Shown here piece by piece: positions 40,899 through 49,120 of a stretch of 64,000 nucleotides of DNA; position 1 is the stretch's first letter, and each line of letters begins with the position of its first letter. The stretch spans positions 124,001 to 188,000 of the forward strand of contig NZ_BAABWJ010000002.1 of the NCBI RefSeq assembly GCF_040372805.1, written 5' to 3'. Below the pieces are notes generated by a model, which did no database searches, had not been told where the DNA came from, and worked only from the letters and a program-made list of their open reading frames with translations. This DNA is from Pseudoteredinibacter isoporae_A. Its GTDB lineage: Bacteria; Pseudomonadota; Gammaproteobacteria; Pseudomonadales; Cellvibrionaceae. The position numbers and the translations under genes were made by a program.

Positions 40899-42323
40899 GT
40901 GTCAGATTATTCTTTGATTATTAATGGTGAAAAAGTAGCGGGAGCGGGAAGCTTTGACGTTATTAATCCGGCCACCGAAACCGTGCTGGCCAAGGCGCCG
41001 GATACCTCAGTAGAACAATTGGATCAGGCTGTGGCGGCGGCGAAAGCGGCGTTTCCAGCATGGGCCGCGACCGACAATGACACCCGCAAACAAGCTTGTC
41101 TGCAATTGGCGGATTTGCTGGAAGCCAACATCGACGATTTGGCCCAGTTAATTACCCAGGAGCAGGGGCGCCCTTTGCAGGCCTTCGGCGGCCAGGGTGC
41201 TTATTTTGAGGTAGGCGGCGCGGCGGTTTGGTGTCGCTCCAATGCGGCCTTGGAATTGCCTGTTGAAGTGTTGCAGGACGATGATGACATTCGTGCCGAA
41301 GTGCACCGTAAGCCTCTGGGTGTTGTGGGTTCCATCACGCCCTGGAACTGGCCGTTGCTGATTGCCATCTGGCATGTAATCCCAGCCATTCGTTCGGGTA
41401 ACACGGTCGTGATTAAGCCTTCGAGTTATACACCGCTGTCGACCATTAAATTTGTAGAGCTTGCTCAGAGTGTATTGCCTGCGGGTGTTTTGAATGTGGT
41501 CACCGGTGAGGGCGAAATTGGCTCCGCGATGAGCACTCATCCGGACATCAGCAAAATTGTATTTACGGGTTCTTCTGCGACCGGTCGAAAAATCATGCAG
41601 AGCGCCTCGGTAAACCTCAAACGCCTGACTCTGGAATTGGGTGGCAATGATGCGGGCATCATTCTGCCCGATGTGGATGTTAAAACGATGGCGCCACGTA
41701 TTTTTGCATCGGCGTTTACCAACAGTGGCCAAACCTGTGCCGCGCTGAAACGATTGTACGTGCACGAAAGCATTCACGATGAATTGGCGAACGAACTGGT
41801 GGCCATCGCCAAATCTGCGAAATTGGGTAACGGTTTGGAAGAGGGTATGGATTACGGCCCCGTAAACAACCGCGATCAACTGGACAAAGTCATCAGTTTG
41901 GCGGAAGACGCCAAAGCTCAGGGCGCGGAATTTTTGGTTGGAGGCGAGAATCATGAAGGCCCCGGTTATTTCTACCCTTTGACCATTGTGACCAATGTTA
42001 AAGACGGTATGCGTTTGGTGGACGAAGAACCGTTTGGTCCGATCTTGCCGATTGTTAAGTACAGCGATATCGACGAGGTCATTCAGTTGGCCAATGATAA
42101 TGAGAACGGTTTAGGTGGTTCGGTTTGGTCCAGTGACCTGAGTAAAGCGACCGAATTGGCCATGCGCCTGGAATCCGGTACGGCCTGGATTAACAATCAC
42201 GCTGCGATTCAGCCGAACGTTCCGTTTGGTGGTGTTAAGCAATCCGGTTTCGGTGTGGAGTTTTCGACCCATGGTCTGGAAGAGTACACCAGCATTCAGT
42301 CCGTGATTATCAATAAGAGTTAA
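40899..42323 (+). CDS. aldehyde dehydrogenase (NAD(P)+-dependent)
   Basis: A 474-residue aldehyde dehydrogenase. GSITPWNWPL near 140 and FTGSSATGRKIM near 222 bind the cofactor; the catalytic Glu is in TLELGGNDAGI (about 247) and the catalytic Cys in NSGQTCAALKRL (about 281). The start is GTG with GGGAG seven bases upstream. It is placed between the sulfatase and the amine dehydrogenase cluster. The amine dehydrogenase yields an aldehyde, so this enzyme may oxidise an arylacetaldehyde to the arylacetate, although it is cytoplasmic and the deamination is periplasmic. Substrate is inferred from context only. Confidence 0.9.
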   Translation: MSDYSLIINGEKVAGAGSFDVINPATETVLAKAPDTSVEQLDQAVAAAKAAFPAWAATDNDTRKQACLQLADLLEANIDDLAQLITQEQGRPLQAFGGQGAYFEVGGAAVWCRSNAALELPVEVLQDDDDIRAEVHRKPLGVVGSITPWNWPLLIAIWHVIPAIRSGNTVVIKPSSYTPLSTIKFVELAQSVLPAGVLNVVTGEGEIGSAMSTHPDISKIVFTGSSATGRKIMQSASVNLKRLTLELGGNDAGIILPDVDVKTMAPRIFASAFTNSGQTCAALKRLYVHESIHDELANELVAIAKSAKLGNGLEEGMDYGPVNNRDQLDKVISLAEDAKAQGAEFLVGGENHEGPGYFYPLTIVTNVKDGMRLVDEEPFGPILPIVKYSDIDEVIQLANDNENGLGGSVWSSDLSKATELAMRLESGTAWINNHAAIQPNVPFGGVKQSGFGVEFSTHGLEEYTSIQSVIINKS

Positions 42324-42691
42324 TTCTATTTAGTAGAGTAAGTGGTAAAAACGGTAACGTCTCCAGTGGTATGTACTGGGTATTTGCACTTTTTTGAGTG
42401 CGGTGAGTCAGTGCAGAGCTTGTTGTGTCTCATTATCTAATGTGACTTGGCGGGCCCCTTATCTCTTCATCGATATTGGGCTCGCATTTTTTATCTCTGG
42501 AGGACGCAGTCAATTTGCTATGCGAAGCGAGCACTTTGCACAATCAGACAAGTTTTTGCTTCACTTACAGACTAGATCCGTTTATCCCATGCCGGTATGT
42601 TATGGGGTATGATGTTGTTGATGACGTCCTGGTGTGTAGTGCCAGGTGACATCAGCGAATAATAAACGATAAAAATGCCGTGGAATCGATT
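42324..42691 (+). promoter_or_regulatory. leader region of the amine dehydrogenase operon
   Basis: About 370 bases without a credible gene (one 72-residue frame lacks family and ribosome support). An imperfect hairpin, GATGACGTCCTGG at 42620-42632 with CCAGGTGACATC at 42642-42653, lies 39 bases before the mauB start and could form in the 5' untranslated RNA. The promoter of the cluster should be here. Confidence 0.5.
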
Positions 42692-43915
42692 ATGAAATCT
42701 CTAAGGAGTGCGCTCCGTCTGGGCGCTTGCAGCGTTCTGGCATCTTCTGTTTTGCTGTCATCCCTGGCTTTTGCCTCTGCCAAGCAAGCCCCTGCGAAAG
42801 CCCCGCGTCCTGATTTGCCGCCGTTACCGATTGAAGAAACCGGTGCGGTGCGTACCTTGCCGGACACGTTTCCTGAATCCTGGATGTATGTGGATGAAGC
42901 TGCCTTTTTCAGTATGTTTGGTGGCAAAATTATTCTTCTCGATGTCGATGAGAAGAATCCTACCAAGCGTATTAAAGCTATCGCGGATAAGAACCTTCTG
43001 GGCAACTTTAAAGCCGCCCAAGGCCGTAATGAGTTCTACATTATGGAATCGTTCCATGCACGTGGCTCACGTGGACCTCGCGAAGATGTTCTGGCGATTT
43101 ACGATAAAAACACCTTTAAAATTCTAAAGGAAATTGTTTGGAAAGATGCCACACGTCTGACCGCCTTGCCTGAACGTTATGCGATGGGCTTGTCGAAAGA
43201 CGAGCGTTTTTTATACGTGGCGAACTTCAGCCCGGCGGCGTCTTTCTCTGTTGTGGATCTGGACAAGCGTGAAGTCATCGATGTCATTGGTACACCGGGT
43301 TGCGTATTGACCTACCCAACAGGTGAGCGCAGTGTGACTTCATTGTGCAGCAATGGCGGTTTGTTGACGACAGTGCTGGATGCGTCCGGTAAGAAAGCTT
43401 CCCAACATCGCGTTAAACCGTTTTTTGATACGGATAAAACCCCTATCTTTGAGCGTCCTGCGATTGTCGATGGCATGGCCTATTTTCCAGGCTTTGCCGG
43501 CAAGATGCACACGGTTGATCTGCGCGGTGACGTTGCCAAATTCGTTGAAACCTGGGAGTTGCTGACCCCGGAAGAACGCAAAACCAACTGGCGCCCAGGC
43601 GGCTTGGTGCTGAACGATAAAGACGAGCAGGGTTTAATGTACATCATCGCCCACGAAAATGGCGCGGATGGCACTCAGACTCACGGCGGCAGCCACGTTT
43701 GGATTATCGATCCCAAAAGCAAAAAGCGCCTGCGCAAAATCAAATTGCCAGGTTGGGGTATTTCCATTGCGGTGACTCGTGGCAAAGCGCCCAAGCTGGT
43801 CGTGACCAATGGCGATTTGAATCTGGATATTATTGATCCAAAAGACGGCAGTCTGATTCAGACCATCTCCGATTTTGGTAATGTCACGCCGTTACTCGTG
43901 AACAAGGCCTACTGA
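42692..43915 (+). CDS. mauB: TTQ amine dehydrogenase, large (beta-propeller) subunit
   Basis: Heavy chain of a methylamine/aromatic amine dehydrogenase, about 407 residues, periplasmic. A signal peptide ends near LAFASAK. The mature part has the seven-blade propeller pattern with RTLPDTFPESWMYVDEAAFF, YATNFS-like VANFSPAASFSVVDL, GCVLTYPTGERSVTSLCSNG, and a late HENGADGTQTHGGSHVWIID, all recognisable in MauB/AauB proteins. Which amine is oxidised (methylamine or an aromatic amine such as tyramine) cannot be read directly; the catabolic neighbours favour an aromatic amine. Its stop codon overlaps the mauE start (TGATG). Confidence 0.92.
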   Translation: MKSLRSALRLGACSVLASSVLLSSLAFASAKQAPAKAPRPDLPPLPIEETGAVRTLPDTFPESWMYVDEAAFFSMFGGKIILLDVDEKNPTKRIKAIADKNLLGNFKAAQGRNEFYIMESFHARGSRGPREDVLAIYDKNTFKILKEIVWKDATRLTALPERYAMGLSKDERFLYVANFSPAASFSVVDLDKREVIDVIGTPGCVLTYPTGERSVTSLCSNGGLLTTVLDASGKKASQHRVKPFFDTDKTPIFERPAIVDGMAYFPGFAGKMHTVDLRGDVAKFVETWELLTPEERKTNWRPGGLVLNDKDEQGLMYIIAHENGADGTQTHGGSHVWIIDPKSKKRLRKIKLPGWGISIAVTRGKAPKLVVTNGDLNLDIIDPKDGSLIQTISDFGNVTPLLVNKAY

Positions 43916-44451
43916 TGTTGGTTTCTTTGCTGGCTCAAGCCGTAGCGCTGTTTTTGGTTTGGTTGCTCTTGCATGCAGCGAGGCATAAGTTGTTATCAGA
44001 CAATCAGCATTACTATGAAAACCTGATGCAGAATTACGCTTATGTGCCTAGGTCGCTGCAGGGTATCGCCACGGTGAGAGCGATCGCTGCTGGTGAAATC
44101 CTGATAGCTCTGGGCTTGTTGTTACCGTTCAGCAAGACCCTTGCCGCGATCGCTTGCGCGCTGCTGATGTTGGTCTATGGTGCCTTACTCAGTGCACAAT
44201 GGTTGCAGGGCAAGCGTGATATGGACTGTGGTTGTTCTGGGCCAGCGGTGGCCTTGAAAATCAGTCCCGCTCTGTTGTGGCGCAATCTTGTTTTGGCGTT
44301 GCTGGCCCTGTTTGCTGCCAGTGAGCCCTATGTCATGGCCGCTGAACTGTGGTTGGCCCTGGCTTTGGCAATTGTATTTAGTTTGGCTTACAGCTGCTGG
44401 GAAGGCTTACTGGCCAATGCCCAGCGCATTGAAGCAATGAGGTCTCGTTAA
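43915..44451 (+). CDS. mauE: MauE-type accessory membrane protein
   Basis: A 178-residue inner-membrane protein with four hydrophobic segments (for example ALFLVWLLLHAA, AAGEILIALGLLLPF and LAAIACALLMLVYGALLSA) and the conserved DMDCGCSGP motif near residue 105, typical of MauE and related DoxX-like partners of thiol-disulfide enzymes. MauE and MauD are needed for assembly and disulfide formation of the small subunit in Paracoccus. It overlaps mauB and mauD by one base at either end, so translation is coupled. Confidence 0.9.
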   Translation: MLVSLLAQAVALFLVWLLLHAARHKLLSDNQHYYENLMQNYAYVPRSLQGIATVRAIAAGEILIALGLLLPFSKTLAAIACALLMLVYGALLSAQWLQGKRDMDCGCSGPAVALKISPALLWRNLVLALLALFAASEPYVMAAELWLALALAIVFSLAYSCWEGLLANAQRIEAMRSR

Positions 44452-45035
44452 TGGAATTTCTCGTCGTATCCAATATCGCTTTGTGGATTGGGCTGATCGT
44501 CATGGCGATTATTAATTATGCCCTGATTCGTCAGATTGGTGTGCTCTATGAGCGTGTGGCTCCTGCCGGTGCGCTGGCCATGAATCAAAAGCTGGAAGTA
44601 GGGCAAAAAGCCCCTGAGCTGTCTTTGCAGGCATTGGCGAATCAAATGGTGAATATCGGCGGTGTTCGCGATAAGTCCCAGTTGGTTTTCTGGGTATCTC
44701 CCGACTGCCCGATCTGTAAAACCCTACTGCCTGCATTGCGTTCTGCGGCGGCGGCGGAATCCGACTGGTTGGATTTGGTTCTGGCCAGTGACGGGAAACA
44801 ACATGACCACCAAGCGTTTGCCAAGGCTCAGGATCTGGGAAGTTTTCCGTACATTGTTTCTGAATTGCTGGGCAAAACCTATGGTGTAGCCAAGTTACCC
44901 TATGCTGTTCTGATTGATGAGCAGGGCAATGTTGCTTCGATGGGCATTGTAAATTCCCGCGAGCATCTGGACAGTTTATTTGAAGCCAAAGAGCGTGATG
45001 TGGCTTCCATTCAAGAGTATATGGCAGGGCGGTAA
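44451..45035 (+). CDS. mauD: MauD-type thioredoxin-like accessory protein
   Basis: A 194-residue membrane-anchored thioredoxin-fold protein. Residues 5-25 are the anchor (VVSNIALWIGLIVMAIINYAL); VGQKAPELSLQAL starts the periplasmic domain and VFWVSPDCPICKTLLP contains the active-site pair Cys86 and Cys89; the cis-Pro is in AKLPYAVLIDEQG. MauD is required for correct disulfides of the small subunit, which has six of them in methylamine dehydrogenase. It is translated in overlap with mauE (TAATG). Confidence 0.93.
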   Translation: MEFLVVSNIALWIGLIVMAIINYALIRQIGVLYERVAPAGALAMNQKLEVGQKAPELSLQALANQMVNIGGVRDKSQLVFWVSPDCPICKTLLPALRSAAAAESDWLDLVLASDGKQHDHQAFAKAQDLGSFPYIVSELLGKTYGVAKLPYAVLIDEQGNVASMGIVNSREHLDSLFEAKERDVASIQEYMAGR

Positions 45036-45072
45036 GCGCTCTCATAAGAACAACAGAGTAGAGGCCTGATTC

Positions 45073-45612
45073 ATGTCCATATTCGATAAGTTATTTGAAA
45101 AAACAGCTCGTTCCGCCGCCCAAAAAGGCTCCCGTCGCGGTTTTATTCGTGGTCTGGGTGCAGCTTTGGTTGGCGCGGGCTCCATTCCATTATTGCCCGT
45201 TGCTCGGGCGGCTGACGGCGGGCAACAATTGCCTCAAGACAATCGCCTTCCCCAGGATAGCGAAGCCGGTGATCCTGCCAGCTGTGACTACTGGCGTTAT
45301 TGTGCCGTTGACGGCTTTCTGTGTGAGTGCTGTGGCGGTACTTACAACACTTGTCCGCCAGGAACCGAAATGTCTCCCATTACCTGGATCGGCACCTGCC
45401 GTAACCCAGTGGATGGTCGTAACTATGTAATCTCCTACAACGATTGCTGCGGTACAACTCAATGCGGCAGTTGTTTGTGTCAGCGCGATGAAGGTGATCG
45501 TCCTTTGTACCGTGCCGACAAGTCTAATGATGTGAACTGGTGCCTGGGTGCAAACAGTTCGGTTTATCATTGTTCAACGGCGATTGTCGTTGGTTTGGCT
45601 TTCGAGCAGTAG
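45073..45612 (+). CDS. mauA: TTQ amine dehydrogenase, small catalytic subunit
   Basis: Light chain carrying the tryptophan tryptophylquinone cofactor, 179 residues. A twin-arginine signal is present (GSRRGFIRGLGAALVGAG, residues 19-36), meaning export in folded form. The mature part has the dense Cys pattern CDYWRYC, GFLCECCGG, DCCGTTQCGSCLC and closing VYHCSTAIVVGLA. Trp105 (SPITWIGTC) and Trp156 (NDVNWCLG) are 51 residues apart, exactly the spacing of the Trp57 and Trp108 pair that forms the cofactor in methylamine dehydrogenase. It sits 37 bases after mauD with its own ribosome site. Confidence 0.96.
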   Translation: MSIFDKLFEKTARSAAQKGSRRGFIRGLGAALVGAGSIPLLPVARAADGGQQLPQDNRLPQDSEAGDPASCDYWRYCAVDGFLCECCGGTYNTCPPGTEMSPITWIGTCRNPVDGRNYVISYNDCCGTTQCGSCLCQRDEGDRPLYRADKSNDVNWCLGANSSVYHCSTAIVVGLAFEQ

Positions 45613-45621
45613 GGTATAAAC

Positions 45622-46113
45622 ATGCGAGTAGCGATGATGAAAACACTCGCGCCCCTGCTGATGACGGTGCTGCCCCTGAGTTCGCTCTGGGCAGCCGAAA
45701 GCAAGCCGCCTCTCACGGCTGAGCAGCGGGAGCAACGCGCCGAGTTCAACTACAAAATGTTTTGCCGGGGCTGTCATGGACCGGCAGGTGAGGGTGAAAA
45801 AGCGGTGCCTCACATGAACGGTTTTGTCGGTCATTTTTTAAAATTTGATGCTGGCCGCGACTATTTGGTGCAGGTGCCGGGCTCTGCAAATGCCGCCCTT
45901 AATGATGAGCAGTTGACCGAAGCATTAAACTGGATCGTGTTGAATATCTCTGGTGACAGTTTGCCGGAAAATTTCAAACCTTATACCGTGGAAGAAGTGG
46001 CCCGACTTCGCCAAGATCCACTTTTTGAAGCCTTTGAGTTTCGCAAGAAGCTGCTCAACGATATGTTGCAACAAGGCATCATCAAAGAGCTACCGGACCA
46101 ACCGCTTAAGTAA
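45622..46113 (+). CDS. periplasmic c-type cytochrome, monohaem
   Basis: A 163-residue protein with a signal peptide (PLLMTVLPLSSLWA) and one haem site MFCRGCHGPAGEG near residue 50. A possible sixth ligand Met is in VPHMNGFVG; the C-terminal helical part (FEAFEFRKKLLNDMLQQ) is not typical of short cytochromes c. It starts nine bases after mauA and would accept electrons from the amine dehydrogenase; no amicyanin (mauC) gene is present, so a cytochrome may take that role. A similar small cytochrome gene accompanies the aromatic amine dehydrogenase cluster of Alcaligenes as far as I remember. Confidence 0.85.
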   Translation: MRVAMMKTLAPLLMTVLPLSSLWAAESKPPLTAEQREQRAEFNYKMFCRGCHGPAGEGEKAVPHMNGFVGHFLKFDAGRDYLVQVPGSANAALNDEQLTEALNWIVLNISGDSLPENFKPYTVEEVARLRQDPLFEAFEFRKKLLNDMLQQGIIKELPDQPLK

Positions 46114-46182
46114 TAAGCGTTAAACAAAATAAGTGGCGTTTGAACGTCATAATCGATGATTGGCTATATAGAGAATCAAGCT

Positions 46183-46770
46183 ATGATTTTTTCCCTGTTT
46201 AATCGAGCGTCTTTCCGTGCATTGCACCGAACCCTGACAGCTCTGCTGTTCTCGTTCATTGCTTTTGATGCATTGGCGGTTGATATTAAACCCCAGTTAC
46301 AAATGTGTGCGACTTGCCATGGTATGAAAGGGCAATCCAACAATGATATCTGGCCCAATCTGGCGGGGCAGAAAGCCGGCTATCTCGCCCAAGAAATTCG
46401 TCATATTCGCGATGGCATTCGCATTGAACCCACTATGAAACCTTTTGTACAGTCGTTAAGTGATGAGCAGATTGATGCGTTGGCAAAGTACTATGCTGCC
46501 CAACCCCGCGCGAAAGCGAAGCAGGTAGAAAACAGCAGCGAAATGCCTGGTGCGCACGTTCGCGCTCGCTGTGTTTCCTGCCATGGTATGAAAGGTGAGA
46601 CCGTAGATGAGTTGTGGCCTAACCTGGCCGGACAGAAGGCGACTTACTTGCTGAAGCAATTGCGTGATTACCGCAGCGGCAAGCGTAAGCACCCGATTAT
46701 GAAAGTGATTGCCGATGAATTGAACGATGAGCAGAGCAAGGCCGTCGCAGAGTACTACGCGGCACAGTAA
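46183..46770 (+). CDS. dihaem cytochrome c, c4-like
   Basis: About 195 residues, two similar halves, each with a haem motif: MCATCHGMKGQSNNDIWPNL near residue 42 and CVSCHGMKGETVDELWPNL near 135, followed in each by a repeated LAGQKA.YL..(E/Q).R..R.G segment and a Met ligand (TMKPF, IMKVI). A signal peptide precedes (LTALLFSFIAFDALA). The duplication is that of c4 cytochromes, periplasmic electron carriers to oxidases. It follows the monohaem cytochrome by 69 bases and closes the cluster, so it probably carries electrons from amine oxidation to the respiratory chain. A longer start at 46156 exists. Confidence 0.88.
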   Translation: MIFSLFNRASFRALHRTLTALLFSFIAFDALAVDIKPQLQMCATCHGMKGQSNNDIWPNLAGQKAGYLAQEIRHIRDGIRIEPTMKPFVQSLSDEQIDALAKYYAAQPRAKAKQVENSSEMPGAHVRARCVSCHGMKGETVDELWPNLAGQKATYLLKQLRDYRSGKRKHPIMKVIADELNDEQSKAVAEYYAAQ

Positions 46771-46806
46771 AGGCAGTTACGCTTTTCCTCGAATACCTTT
46801 TCGATT

Positions 46807-47298
46807 TTACAGTGGCCATTGATACATGGTCACTGTTTTCCCTTCTGGATGCTGTACATTGTCCAGCGCCGTAAAACCCAAAGCCTGATGAAAATGATGT
46901 GAATTCGGGTTGGGTGGGCTTTGATTCACTTCGCACACTAAGTGGCGAATATTGTTCTCTCGGCACCAACTTGCGGCGGTATCGTAAAGTCGTTTGCCAA
47001 TTCCCTGGCTGCGTGCCCAGGGTGCGACGATAATGCGGTCGATGTACAGAAAATCTTCAGAGTTTTGCTGGAACCATTGAAAGTTAAATCCCTGATAGTT
47101 CTGGTTTTGATGTCTGAAAGCCACGATAAAACCAAAGATTTCCTCATCGTCATCCTGCAGGCATTCGCAATAATCGGCTGACTCCAGCAATTGGTAGAAT
47201 TCTTCTGTTTCCAAGTGGTTCACATGGGGCACTTCGACATTATTGATCGCTGCCATTTGGGCGTAAGGGTATTGCTCGGCGTTTTGATGTTTGGACAT
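46807..47298 (-). CDS. GNAT family N-acetyltransferase
   Basis: A 163-residue acetyltransferase fold: FYLIDRIIV-like LYIDRIIVAPWARSQGIGKR near residue 90 is the acetyl-CoA-binding motif A (RSQGIGKRL), and VNQSPPNPNSHHFHQALGF with ALGF is the motif B end. Substrate is unknown. It is the third of three small genes read in the same direction (VOC, GNAT, GNAT). Confidence 0.85.
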   Translation of the reverse strand: MSKHQNAEQYPYAQMAAINNVEVPHVNHLETEEFYQLLESADYCECLQDDDEEIFGFIVAFRHQNQNYQGFNFQWFQQNSEDFLYIDRIIVAPWARSQGIGKRLYDTAASWCRENNIRHLVCEVNQSPPNPNSHHFHQALGFTALDNVQHPEGKTVTMYQWPL

Positions 47299-47352
47299 AG
47301 TGATTTTCGAGTGCAGTGAATGTCGGATGCGGCGGCTTTCGAGTTCAGTGGT

Positions 47353-47904
47353 TTAGTGTCGTGGATATTCAGGGTGTTGTTGGTCAACGTAATAATGCAC
47401 GCTTTCCCCACTGTCGGGAAGACAAATGTCCGCTAATCGTTTGAAGCCTAATTTAAGCAATAAATTTCCTGAGCGTTCATTATCCGAAGCCGTGATGGCG
47501 ACGACAGGTTTGATCTCAAGTTGCTCCACGCCATATTGGTATACGCAGCGGCAGGCTTCGATGGCATAACCTTGCCCAAAAGCATGGGGGAGAAAGGCGT
47601 AACCGATATCGACGTGTTCCAGAGTCGGGCGATCAATAAAACCCGCGCTGCCTATGGCGTCGCCTTGCGGCCCACAAATCACATACATACCAAAACCGTT
47701 GTCCTGGTAAGACTTGAGAATATTGTTTTGAACGTGAGCTTCAGCGTCAGCGAGCGTATAGATACCGCGATCGCCAATGTTTTTCAGCCAACCTTCGGAA
47801 GTCATCAGCTCCAGAAAAAAAGCGGCGTCATCAATACTGGCTTGACGAATGAGAGTACGTTCTGTGGACAGGGGTAAACTTTGCAAAGTGGTCTGTTGTG
47901 ACAT
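47353..47904 (-). CDS. GNAT acetyltransferase, RimJ/RimL type
   Basis: An acetyltransferase of about 183 residues. LSTERTLIRQASIDDAAFF opens the domain as in RimJ/RimL-like proteins; VDIGYAFLPHAFGQGYAIEA (about residues 97-116) is the acetyl-CoA motif and NERSGNLLLKLGFK the late motif. The ATG at 47904 has AGGA five bases before it and is preferred to an upstream frame start that would overlap the VOC gene. Substrate may be a protein N-terminus or small amine; unknown. Confidence 0.87.
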   Translation of the reverse strand: MSQQTTLQSLPLSTERTLIRQASIDDAAFFLELMTSEGWLKNIGDRGIYTLADAEAHVQNNILKSYQDNGFGMYVICGPQGDAIGSAGFIDRPTLEHVDIGYAFLPHAFGQGYAIEACRCVYQYGVEQLEIKPVVAITASDNERSGNLLLKLGFKRLADICLPDSGESVHYYVDQQHPEYPRH

Positions 47905-47918
47905 GGTATTCCTGATGC

Positions 47919-48314
47919 TTATCCCAGTGGGTAATAGGGTTCTTCGGTGAGGCGTTTGGAGACCCACCAGTAATTGCCAAAGGGGTCTTTAATGCCGCCT
48001 TGGCGGTCGCCGTAGGGCATGTCCTCGGCATCGAACAGGCACTCGGCGCCAGCCTTAAGCGCCTGCTCTAGAGTGTGATCGACATCGTCGACGTAGAGAT
48101 AATGGCTTTGCTGCAGAGGACCAATTTCGGTCGCCTCGCTTACCATAAAGGTGCAATCGAGAATGCGCAACTGTGCGTTGCGTATCATGCCCTGGGCCTC
48201 TTCACGTCCTAACTCTTCAGCGGCAAAGGCTTGTTGCGTAAACTCAATAAACGCCTGGGCGTTCTGCACAAAAAAGTAGGCTACAATTCTTGGAGTATCG
48301 GCAGGTAACACCAT
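47919..48314 (-). CDS. VOC superfamily protein (PhnB/glyoxalase-like)
   Basis: A 131-residue protein of the vicinal oxygen chelate fold: IVAYFFVQNAQAFIEFTQQA at the start, LYVDDVDHTLEQALKAGAEC in the middle and DRQGGIKDPFGNYWWVS at the end. This is the PhnB/YdeN-like branch, enzymes or antibiotic-binding proteins without a fixed function. The ATG at 48314 has GAGG seven bases upstream. It heads a short minus-strand cluster with two acetyltransferases. Confidence 0.85.
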   Translation of the reverse strand: MVLPADTPRIVAYFFVQNAQAFIEFTQQAFAAEELGREEAQGMIRNAQLRILDCTFMVSEATEIGPLQQSHYLYVDDVDHTLEQALKAGAECLFDAEDMPYGDRQGGIKDPFGNYWWVSKRLTEEPYYPLG

Positions 48315-48459
48315 TGGCACACCTCAGGGATATAAATAGTATCCACAAGACTCTAATGGTCTGCTCGTTAAGGTCAAGTTAATATTTCTGATTTAGTTTT
48401 AACTCGCAGCTTTGCTGAAACCCGTTGATAAGTTCAGGGCCCAGGCCCGGGAGGCGATT

Positions 48460-48921
48460 ATGCTAAAGCGATTATCGACAATCTCAATGGCCCTTGTTGC
48501 GTTGGGGCTTTCCAGTCAATTGATAGCCCATGGCTATCACCAGTCGTCATCTAAAAAGGTGTACCAGCACAGCCCTAAAGTGAAGCAGTTTGCGATTAAG
48601 GGGCATAAAGGCGCCAAGCATTGGCGGCGTAGCGGTGGACACCATCACCAGCCGCATTATCACAATAACAACCACGGTCATCGTCATGGTCATAGCCATG
48701 GGCATTACCATAACGACCATGGTCATCACTATTATGTAGAGCATGCCCATCAATACTGCCCCACGTATCGCTACCGCTATTCTTCGGCTCAAGGTGTTTA
48801 TTTTAGTGTCGGTACAAGCGCTTATGGTGCCAAGGTGTATGTTCACAATGGCCAGCGATACAAACACCGTAAATATCGACATCGACCATCCGGTAAACTG
48901 CAGGTGACACTGGGTTTTTAA
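48460..48921 (+). CDS. His-rich secreted protein, unknown
   Basis: A 153-residue protein with a signal peptide (ISMALVALGLSSQLIA) followed by a mature part dominated by His, Gly, Tyr and Asn, for example HHHQPHYHNNNHGHRHGHSH and HNDHGHHYYVEHAHQYC. The C-terminal 50 residues are a beta-like domain rich in Tyr and Arg/Lys (VYFSVGTSAYGAKVYVHNG). It may bind Zn, Cu or Ni in the periplasm. The ATG at 48460 has GGAGG five bases upstream; an earlier in-frame ATG at 48412 is less likely. It has no operon partner. Confidence 0.72.
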   Translation: MLKRLSTISMALVALGLSSQLIAHGYHQSSSKKVYQHSPKVKQFAIKGHKGAKHWRRSGGHHHQPHYHNNNHGHRHGHSHGHYHNDHGHHYYVEHAHQYCPTYRYRYSSAQGVYFSVGTSAYGAKVYVHNGQRYKHRKYRHRPSGKLQVTLGF

Positions 48922-49120
48922 TCAGTTTTATAAGCGTGTGAAATTAAGCGAACACCACAAGTCGGTTTCCGTGATAGTCGCCAGAAGGGGATTCTTGATT
49001 AGAATCTACTTCTCGCCGAATGTCTCTTGACCTCGGAAAAGTACTGGCGCATAGTCGGCTACCCATTTGAGAAATCCTGTCGCAAATGGGCAAAAAAAGA
49101 TCTGTTATGAGAAGCGGACT

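Noticed and set aside
41148..41954. 268-residue minus-strand frame opposite the aldehyde dehydrogenase
   Set aside because: Shadow frame; low-complexity Arg/His/Thr composition and no family.
42394..42612. 72-residue plus-strand frame before mauB
   Set aside because: Starts without a ribosome site and resembles no protein I know; treated as leader DNA.
46183..46770. Dihaem cytochrome considered as MauG
   Set aside because: The two halves are near repeats with the c4 pattern and the protein is about half the length of MauG.
48650..48760. Short repeated units (CATGGTCAT-like) resembling a tandem array or CRISPR
   Set aside because: They are in frame inside the His-rich protein gene, irregular in length and without spacers.
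49062..49090. CCCATTTG/CAAATGGG inverted repeat upstream of gloA considered as a terminator
   Set aside because: No T-run follows on the plus strand and the nearest upstream plus-strand gene ends about 140 bases away; may be an operator but nothing supports a specific call.
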